From NCBI GenBank assembly GCA_027577595.1, contig JANBRJ010000147.1, positions 1 through 24,338 on the forward strand: 24,338 nt of DNA. Reading direction: 5' to 3'. Shown piece by piece: positions 9,073-16,262 of this stretch. The number at the start of each line of letters is the position of its first letter. The first letter of the stretch is position 1. A model generated the notes under the pieces. The model saw only the letters and a program-made list of their open reading frames with translations, searched no databases and was not told the DNA's origin. The position numbers and the translations under genes are program-made. Origin of the DNA: Coemansia sp. RSA 487 (lineage: Eukaryota > Kickxellomycota > Kickxellomycetes > Kickxellales > Kickxellaceae).

Positions 9073-10644
9073 ATGGAAGGATACCTTGTGATCACTTATG
9101 TCCTCCAGCTCACTGGAGCACTCCTTTTTGGAGTTCTAGTCTACAATGTCATCGTGCAGCTGACAATGTCACCATTAAGGCATATCCCAGGACCGTTGTT
9201 GGCGCGATTATCAAAGCGGTACTACGAGCTAATATCAGCTACCGGAAGAATGGGGTTAAACGGACGGCAGAACGCACACAAATACGGTGACATTTACGTG
9301 TGCCAGCCTGAAACTGTCAGTATCAGCGACCCTGCAGATATCAGAACTGTTCTTAGTACCCCGGCGATTACCAAGCACCCTTACTACAAGCTTTTACGCT
9401 TTACAGGCAGAGACAGCATAATGAGCACATTTGAGTCCGAAATGGTAAGCAAAAAGCGACGCACTTTCGGACCGTATATGACGACTTCCTACGTGTCAAA
9501 AATGGAGTCGCTGATAATGGAACACGGAATTGAGGCAGTTATAGAGCAATGGGACAAGGAGTTGTCAGCATCGAAAATGGGAGCCTGCAAAGTTAACTAT
9601 TGCCATACGTTTAATTTGTGCATGTTCAACCAAGTATCACGTCTTGTTTTTGGCCAAGAGATCCAAGCGTTAAAGAACATTGATTCGCAGCAAAAGCTGG
9701 AATGGATCACAGCATCAACAACATTTATATCGATGCGTGCGTTGTTTCAGTTGCTGCCGCGCCCTCTTTTCTATTTGTTTACACGACCATGGGAGCATAT
9801 GTACAATCAGATAGCGGAGCATGTTGCGGTGTCAATCAAGGAGCGCAAGCAACTGCTTTCAAGTATAAAACTGTCAGGCGGGAAAAAACCTGCCGATCTG
9901 CTACAGGCCCTGATGGACTGCGAGGACCCAGAGTCCAAGGTCCGTCTGAATGCTGAGCAAATACACGCCGAAGCGCTGCTGCTTCTAATTGGAGGCATCG
10001 ATCCCACTGCTTTTACGCTGACATGGACCATTCATTTGCTTACTCTATATCCAGAGTGTTACCGCCGTGCGGTGAGCGAGATCCGGACTGCATTTTCGTC
10101 TAAATCCAGCGAAATCCTTTCCTATAACCAAGTGAAGTCAACGTTGCCGTATCTCGAGGCATGTATTTTGGAATCTCTCCGCCTTGTTCCTGTTCCAAGC
10201 GTCCAAATACCGCGTAAAGTGCCGCCTGAGGGGACGGTAATCAAGGGGCATTTTATTCCTGGAGGAACCGCCATTTTTATCAACACATGGGGCTCACACA
10301 CAGCGGAGAAATACTGGGCAGATCCATTCAAGTTTGACCCAATGCGTTTCCTTGATAAAGATCCAAAATTAAATAGGCAGCGCCGCCACAGTATCTTTAC
10401 CTTTGGCTATGGAAACCGTATTTGCATGGGCAAGCACTTGGCGTGGGTCAATTTGATGACCATTTTAGCCAACATACTGCGAAACTATAACATTTCTCTC
10501 CCAGAAGGCTACTCTCGACGCGGCCCAAATGTTATTGATCCGCAGACTGGACATCCAAGGCTTATGGATATGACAATGTTTATAACAAATAAGCCAAAGT
10601 ATCCCGACAAGGATTGCCAAGTAGTCATCTCCAAGGCCAGATGA
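9073..10644 (+). CDS. Cytochrome P450 monooxygenase (microsomal, family unassigned)
   Basis: This is a complete class II P450 of 523 residues. The N-terminus is a membrane anchor (about residues 8-30) followed by the proline hinge PLRHIPGP. The I-helix has GGIDPT (307-312) where most families have (A/G)G-x-(D/E)-T-T. The K-helix ExxR is ESLR (367-370), a PERF-like FDPMRF follows, and the haem loop is FGYGNRICMG with the axial cysteine at 451. All residues needed for haem binding are present. The open frame extends upstream without an ATG to 8971; ATGs lie at 8998 and 9073. The later one was chosen because a TATA box at 8962 would put the first in or before the leader, and because it gives a normal anchor and length. 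It would sit in the ER and draw electrons from P450 reductase. The substrate is unknown. The solo LTR begins 38 bp after the stop, so the transcript end probably lies in the repeat. Confidence 0.93.
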   Translation: MEGYLVITYVLQLTGALLFGVLVYNVIVQLTMSPLRHIPGPLLARLSKRYYELISATGRMGLNGRQNAHKYGDIYVCQPETVSISDPADIRTVLSTPAITKHPYYKLLRFTGRDSIMSTFESEMVSKKRRTFGPYMTTSYVSKMESLIMEHGIEAVIEQWDKELSASKMGACKVNYCHTFNLCMFNQVSRLVFGQEIQALKNIDSQQKLEWITASTTFISMRALFQLLPRPLFYLFTRPWEHMYNQIAEHVAVSIKERKQLLSSIKLSGGKKPADLLQALMDCEDPESKVRLNAEQIHAEALLLLIGGIDPTAFTLTWTIHLLTLYPECYRRAVSEIRTAFSSKSSEILSYNQVKSTLPYLEACILESLRLVPVPSVQIPRKVPPEGTVIKGHFIPGGTAIFINTWGSHTAEKYWADPFKFDPMRFLDKDPKLNRQRRHSIFTFGYGNRICMGKHLAWVNLMTILANILRNYNISLPEGYSRRGPNVIDPQTGHPRLMDMTMFITNKPKYPDKDCQVVISKAR

Positions 10645-10682
10645 TTTTTTAGTTTCTTTTTGCAAACAGCCAACAGGTTAAT

Positions 10683-10949
10683 TGTGACGAATCGAGCATG
10701 GACCTGGGATGGATAACAAGGAGTATTCAGATGATGTTTTATTTTTTATTTCCTTTCCATAAAAACCAATGAAATAAAAATAAATCCATGCCATTTCCTC
10801 AAAGGCAATGTCCAAGGAATGTTGCCCTTTTATATGTAACAGAGAGAGCCGTTACATATAGTGCACTATTACAATGTCCACAACCAGTGGTTGCCCCAAC
10901 CCATCTGTATGGAAATCAGCCCTGCATATGACAACACACTAGCGTGACA
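10683..10949 (-). mobile_element. Solo LTR, young copy, with 5-bp target site duplication
   Basis: This 267-bp repeat is flanked on both sides by TTAAT (10678-10682 and 10950-10954), the 5-bp duplication typical of LTR retrotransposon integration. On the minus strand it runs from TGTCACGCTAGTG to GATTCGTCACA. It has a TATA element CATATAAAAGGGC (10824-10836) and later AATAAA signals, so its sense strand is minus. There is no internal region, so it is a solo LTR left by recombination. Its first 74 bp (sense) are identical to the copy at 24265, which implies recent activity of the family. Ty3-like affiliation is a guess from LTR style. Confidence 0.88.
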
Positions 10950-11159
10950 TTAATTAAGAAGAATAAAGTCATAGTTTTTTCATTAACCTTCAAACACAAA
11001 GATTCATTGAGTTGCGTTATTTAAAAGTGCAACATTGCCTATTATTGGACTCTAAAAAATAAAATGAACAAAATAAAACCCAATCAACAGTAGCATGTTA
11101 TGAGGTAAAAACTGTTAGACAAATATAAATCTAGTCATAGCTGCGAATTAATAGGTTAT

Positions 11160-11279
11160 TTATTTTGTCCCAGTAGGGCTTCCATTTACATCATGTAATT
11201 TGTATTTATACATTTCAGTTTCTGAGATGTTATACGGTCTGTTGTTATTTTTGCAGACAAAACATGTTTTGGTGGACAT
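11160..11279 (-). CDS. Weak candidate: 39-aa ORF with one Cys-x2-Cys knuckle
   Basis: The frame starts MSTKTCFVCKNNN and contains one C-x2-C pair and a single later His-Asp. It is similar in size to the zinc-finger segments at 1.3-3.7 kb but lacks the full ligand set. The open frame continues upstream of the ATG for some distance. It could be a decayed finger or chance. Confidence 0.15.
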   Translation of the reverse strand: MSTKTCFVCKNNNRPYNISETEMYKYKLHDVNGSPTGTK

Positions 11280-12054
11280 TCTATCGAAAATTTTGCTTTG
11301 GCTTTCCGTATATTGATGAAAGTGATAATATTCTGGATGAACCGCAATATTAGTGCTTGGTGATGGTGCATTGTGCTTTCAACTTCGTTTAAAAATGGAT
11401 ATTTTTGCATGATTTATATAATTTGCATGAAGGGCCTCCAGCCAAAAACTAATTTTCTAGCATTGATAGCAATATTTGTCCCCTTTTTGGTGCTATCGGA
11501 AAACAATTTGGAAAAAATGGAAAAACAACACAAACTACTATTATCCATTTGATATCCCTATGTGTTGTATGTCACCCTCTTACATTTGGTAAATGGATCA
11601 AATAAACTGCTATTCACATTGTTTGCACAAATGAATAGCAATAGCCCTTTTAATATTTCTTTCCCTTGACTTTGCTGTGATCTTGACTTTTCTTCATTCA
11701 TGCTGCCAAATGAAACGATTGCACCACAAGTGGCGTTTGGATCATCTTTTTTCTACAACTACGGCATTCAGATCATAAAGAGAAAATAAAAGTAAAGTCA
11801 CGTTGATAAAAATAAATGCTCTGGAAGTTGGTGAGATCATTAAAAGTTCGCAAATGACATAGTTGCAAGCCGCCAGAACTTTCCTTGTAAACATTATGTA
11901 AAGAAACTCCTTTTTGAAAATATTCACTAAATGTTGCCTCATTTGCAGAAAAGGCTTGGCCAACGCAATTTACTCAGCAGAACAGCAAATTCGTAGGCTA
12001 CTCCTTTACATTAAGAACTTAAGGTGATATTCATATAACGTGTGCAAATAGCCT

Positions 12055-12228
12055 ATGAGCTTTCGACCTCGCTGGTTGGAGATATGCCGACGATACATTA
12101 AATACAAGCGCCATCCATCCGTGCATAAAGATGTCAGATTAGCATTCACAGCTAATTCAACACATCATATGTATATATATATATATACTGAAATTAATAT
12201 TACTCTACAAACACAAGCGGCTAGATAA
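12055..12228 (+). CDS. Weak candidate: 57-aa basic ORF
   Basis: The frame begins MSFRPRWLEICRRYIKYKRH. Its first 30 codons are clearly richer in G+C than the surroundings, unlike chance ORFs here; it then runs through the TA tract. No TATA box or family match is seen. It may be the stub of a degraded gene. Confidence 0.18.
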   Translation: MSFRPRWLEICRRYIKYKRHPSVHKDVRLAFTANSTHHMYIYIYTEINITLQTQAAR

Positions 12229-12473
12229 AGATGACTACAGCGACGATTTCTTGTATTATTGAATCAAGCAAAATATAAAAAGCACTTCTCTCATATGTTG
12301 ATTTATTGCTCAATTATTTATCCCATAGCATTTTGTAAACGTAAAAGTATGAAAACACCTAAATGCGTAGATTAGTTAAACTATATCTGCAATTTCACAA
12401 ATGAGCGCTATGAAACTACATAAAACAGCTACAAAATATGCTTTGGGCGTATATGAAACTGAGAAGCACACAT

Positions 12474-12734
12474 TTAGTGCCAGCCGCCACCACGCCAGCC
12501 GCCACCGCGCCAACCGCCACCACGCCAACCGCCACCGCGCCAACCGCCACCGTTCCATCCACCACCGCGCCAACCGCCACCGTTCCATCCACCACCGCGC
12601 CAACCGCCACCGTTCCATCCACCACCATGCCATCCACCACCATGCCAATTACGGAGTGAAAGGTCATTATCAGTTTCACCACTAATCAATGGGGATGCTG
12701 CAGCCAGTCCAAGGAAGAGCACATATTTGATCAT
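12474..12734 (-). CDS. Secreted tryptophan/glycine pentapeptide-repeat protein
   Basis: The 86-residue product begins MIKYVLFLGLAAASPLISG, a clean signal peptide, followed by a short acidic linker (GETDNDLSLRN) and then eleven units of W-x-G-G-G with x = His, Asn or Arg, ending in WH. The open frame extends upstream, but the ATG at 12734 starts exactly at the signal peptide, and a TATATAAAA box lies about 107 bp before it, so this start is preferred. The mature part is basic and without cysteines. Gly-rich aromatic repeats occur in cell-wall, adhesive and antimicrobial secreted proteins across eukaryotes. None is specific enough to name this one. It stands alone, with no operon-like partner. 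Confidence 0.72.
   Translation of the reverse strand: MIKYVLFLGLAAASPLISGETDNDLSLRNWHGGGWHGGGWNGGGWRGGGWNGGGWRGGGWNGGGWRGGGWRGGGWRGGGWRGGGWH
12477..12648. repeat. 15-bp coding minisatellite with 30-bp higher-order units
   Basis: The array is made of 15-bp units, one per W-x-G-G-G pentapeptide. Three near-identical 30-bp units lie at 12531-12560, 12561-12590 and 12591-12620; the last two are identical and the first differs at its edge base. They encode WNGGGWRGGG dimers, so the array has grown recently by duplication of a two-unit block. Because the period is a multiple of three, several other frames, including a His-rich one on the plus strand, are open as well; these are by-products. Confidence 0.85.
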
Positions 12735-12840
12735 CCTAAAGAAGAATTTCACTAGTATAGTTGATAGAAAAGGGCGTTTTCTGGAATGCTGAAATTGCCT
12801 AAAGAGCAAAGGTCTGAAATAAACAGCAGCAATTGTTGTC

Positions 12841-12849
12841 TTTTATATA
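12841..12849 (-). promoter_or_regulatory. TATA box of the Trp/Gly-repeat gene
   Basis: TATATAAAA on the minus strand lies about 107 bp before the ATG at 12734. It is the strongest match to a TATA consensus upstream of any gene in the window. Confidence 0.55.
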
Positions 12850-13544
12850 CCGTCAAAGCAGTAGAACTTACAAACTCGACACAGTAGTTAGAATACTCCA
12901 CAGCGTTAAAACAAAATTTTCATCACTGCTATCACTCTGGGAGAGCAATTTGCCAAATTTGTATCAAAATGTATCAAATTTATTTGGCCAACCAACTATT
13001 GCAATAATTGGCATGTTTAGTAGTATTGACTCGATATCTACAAATATTAGGATCAAAATGTAATAATGTGATTTCCTTCAACACCGAACACAGCTTTATT
13101 TTTTACTTGTCTTTTTTCCTTTTCATCGTTAATATACTTATTTAACTCAATTAAAATACACATTTCCATTAGTTGAATGGAATAAAATTTTACTCATTGA
13201 TTACTTTTTAGATTTTAATAGCCAAATAATGAGTACACTATACAATAGCAGCATATGATATCGCTGCTATAAGTTAATCGATAGTGGCATTTGCAGCTGG
13301 TCACGTATTTCTATGTTTGAGAAACAGAAAATATTTTTGGAACTAATCACCTTGTTGGAAAATTTGGAGCCAGAAAATTACCAAACCCCTCCAAGAAGAG
13401 TTATACACTTTGCCCAGCTTTCTAATATTGTATATCGATCTTTTCTTTTGAATTTTTATTCTAGATAAGAAATATGACCAGTATGATCTTATAACCAAAT
13501 AGCGAAAATACTACCAAAGCTATAGTACCAGCGAAAGTTTACGC
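12850..13544. other. Spacer with promoter regions only
   Basis: A+T-rich DNA between the divergent Trp/Gly-repeat gene and the dead transporter. The 76-codon frame at 12833-13063 has no domain-like features. Nothing else is recognised. Confidence 0.45.
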
Positions 13545-13550
13545 TATAAA
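13545..13550 (+). promoter_or_regulatory. TATA box of the dead transporter gene
   Basis: TATAAA lies 79 bp before the ATG at 13624, the same spacing as in the other TATA-led genes. The promoter thus still looks whole although the coding region is not. Confidence 0.4.
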
Positions 13551-13623
13551 CTAGACAACTGGAGATACATCCAGCGAAAGGCCCGCTAATATCTCGAATA
13601 TTGTTACAATAGATGTTCCAAAC

Positions 13624-14956
13624 ATGCCACTGCTAAAACCAAAGTGGTGGAAAAGCAAAGCACCGAATGACAGACCCGTTAACGACACATATAGTTGGGT
13701 CGTAGCTATATTAGGGTGTTTCATGTTGCTGTTTTCCACAGGCTGTATCAGTTCCTACGGCGCATACGAAACATATTACCATCTTAACCAGCTTCCCAAT
13801 GAGCCTATTTCAACGCTATCATGTATCAGCACCATGCAATTCGCTAGTATGTGTCTTTTTGGGATTCCTACCGGAATTCCCTGTAAACGCATTGACAGCA
13901 GCCTTGTAATCTTTATTGGCGGGCTGATAATGGGTGTATTGCTAATGGTTGCATCTGTTTGCGATGATGCTGTTTGGAAGCTGATTGTAGCCCAAAGTCT
14001 AATGTTTTCGATTGGCGCATTGATGGTCTTCGTACTTGCTACATTCATTGCATCCTAATAGTTTAGGAAATACCGTTCACTTGCCCTTGGTATGGTTTTT
14101 CTGGCAACGCCATTAGCAGGCTGTGGATGACACTCACAACAAAGGTAATAATGAGCCGATTAGGAATCAGCTGGACTCTACGCATCAATGGAATCATCAT
14201 CTTAGTTACCATTTCAATATTCAGCCTTTTAGTGCGTAACCGCTTGCACATGGCAGCACGCAAGAAAATTGTCGATTTTACGGCACTTTGTGACATCCGC
14301 TTTATTCTTATTTCTCTTGGCAATATTTGTGGCGTGATCGGGTAATTCACGCCATTATTCGATCTCTCTGCCTTTGCTATCGGAAGGATATGCAAGTCGA
14401 GTGTATTTGGGAACAACTTGGCAACCATCATCAACGCAGCTATGGTTATCGGGAGAACCATGATTGGCTACCTGGCACCGCGCATGGGCACCATTAACAC
14501 GATGGTAGCAAGTTTGCTTATTTCTTCTCTCAGTATTTTGGTTCTCTGACTTCCGTTTGAGGCAGCTGGTGCAAACTTAGCATTCAATATAGCACCTAAT
14601 CTATCCAACGGGGCCTTATTAGCCTTCTTCCTGTAGTTATAGCCGATCTTTGGAGTGTCCAACAAATTTCTACTATTGTTGGGCTTACATATATTGCCTA
14701 CGCCGTTGGTGCTATGATTAGAGCCCCATCAGCTGGAGCTATCTTGGATAATATTGGCCACGGTGCATATTTCAAACCAACTATTATATTTTCTGGTGTC
14801 TTTATGTTTGCATTGGTGTTTTTTGTGCTGCTGTGCCTTTCAGTGAACAAGAACCTAATGGCAAGAGTGCAAATTTACTTTTTTTTTTTATTTGCTACCC
14901 GCACAATTTGTTTTATTGACATTTTACAGCAATATATAAGCAAACCCTTATTCTAA
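13624..14956 (+). pseudogene. Broken MFS monocarboxylate/riboflavin-type (MCH-like) transporter
   Basis: The start is intact: a charged head with DTYSWVVAILGCFMLLFSTG opening the first membrane helix, then YGAYETYYHL, the region after helix 1 in MCT/MCH proteins. The first frame ends at a double stop (14056-14061) after four helices. Homology (KYRSLALGM) runs on to about 14098, then shifts frame and continues through the central loop and helices 7-10, with further in-frame stops at 14343 and 14547. It shifts again near 14640 and ends with RAPSAGAILDNIGH, an MCT C-terminal helix signature. That makes at least two frameshifts and three in-frame stop sites, so it is a pseudogene. Full-length homologues carry carboxylates, riboflavin or similar compounds across the plasma membrane with 12 helices. 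The long recognisable span suggests fairly recent loss. Confidence 0.85.
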
Positions 14957-15123
14957 TCGAAACATAAAGTCGTTAAATTGCTAATAAGGAAAGTATGTAA
15001 TTTAGTAAAGGCATTTTTGCACAGCCCGCTGGCGGAAAAGAAGTTGGCCTTATACCAGTATATGGGAATCAATGAATGTAAAAAGAGGCTTCCTACTGAA
15101 TAAGCCAAGACGCCAAATAAATT

Positions 15124-16060
15124 TGACTACTTCCTATAAAGATGCGCTAGCTTCTCAGTATGCTCGTCATACAACCCACCGGCAACGGCAGCCTTTATTT
15201 CGCGCCAGTAGCCTTCTTTATCGATGTGTACAAATTTTGCTGAGATAAAGCCACTACAAAGAACTGTCAATACAACTGACGTCAATGCAGCAGGTTTTAC
15301 AAATAAAATGCATACATTTTGCAAAATTCAGTGCTTAAAGCGCTTGCTCAGTGGATACTAATCATTGTAGAGGTCGTCTATGAAGGTATATGCAATTTTC
15401 TCGACAATATAGCGGAAAATGCCAATGCTTCTTAAGCAGTCGAATTCTAGATCGATAAGCCCTGAGCAGCTTTGAATGGAGTGGTCGTTGTGTAGGCAAA
15501 TTGATCTTGTTTTCAATTAAAATTTCGCAACCTTTGCAAAGATGGCCGACAAAAGGCTATCTGCGCTCTCCAAAGCATAAACGGATTCCTTAGCAATGTG
15601 AAGAAAAAAACCTGGCATTGTGAGAGCAACTGAATTTCAAATCGGAAAGCTCTGGACAGCTTTGCATGAACCAGTAACAGCTGGCAAGCCCAACTGATCT
15701 GATACGACTATCTGCTTTTGTCTCCTTTTCAAAGATGGTCGACAGAAGATTGTCGATATTCCACTTTGCCGCAAGATGCACGAGCTCTGGTGTTTCATCC
15801 TGTTCTTCCCCTTCGTTAATCTCTACCTCTTGAAGCTCTGGTGTTGATGTCCTAATACGCTGTGCAGGCCGCAAGTAATTGTCGTTATCTCAAACTCTCT
15901 TGTATAGGTGCCTTAAAGTAATAATCCTCCAGGAGTGGTATATGTCGAGCAACTTGTACCAAGGTTTATGCTCATCGTTTACACAAGAATCAAAATGGAT
16001 AGTAATGAATCCAGTGACTGTCCCTGGTAGGCACTGGAGTGTAAACAAAGCAGTCGCTGT
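15124..16060 (-). pseudogene. Broken gene, family not recognised (possibly F-box-like)
   Basis: One minus-strand frame reads protein-like over most of 16060-15600. It includes KPWYKLLDIYHSWRIITLRH (the look of the second helix of an F-box or of a repeat), an acidic stretch ELQEVEINEGEEQDE, then LASCYWFMQSCPELSDLKF. A stop interrupts at about 15887. After a run of seven T (complement of 15604-15610) the reading moves by one base to give HIAKESVYALESADSLLSAI, and then continues through three more in-frame stops to HIDKEGYWREIKAA and a final stop at 15124-15126. The coherent amino-acid composition and G+C content across the breaks mark it as a decayed gene. Two parts (NLLSTIFEKE and SLLSAIFAKV) are similar, which could reflect internal repeats. 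I cannot name the family. Confidence 0.5.
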
Positions 16061-16262
16061 TTATGAGAGAAAATAAACTTGATAAAAAGTGGTAAAGCAA
16101 ATCAAAACTAAAACTAAAACATACTGCTAATAGAAAACCATCAATCCACAATAAACAGCATGCAATCAAGCAAAGATTAGTTGATTGAGTGTTTGACCTA
16201 TATGTAATAAACTCGCTAATTAATAAATACTTGGAAAGGGTTGCCTGTTACCGTTACACTCG

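Larger units (their letters stand above)
10955..12473. other. A+T-rich spacer, largely empty
   Basis: No protein I recognise is encoded here. A minus-strand ORF with a CxxC pair (11160-11279) and a plus-strand basic ORF (12055-12228) are listed separately as weak candidates. A short (TA)n tract lies at about 12171-12187. No tRNA or tandem array was found. Confidence 0.45.

Noticed and set aside
11520-11640. Cys-Lys-Gln-Cys pair on the minus strand near 11615.
   Set aside because: The frame stops two codons later, so no zinc finger can form.
12401-12685. His/Arg-rich plus-strand frame opposite the Trp/Gly-repeat gene.
   Set aside because: It exists because a 15-bp repeat keeps several frames open; the minus frame has the signal peptide and TATA box.
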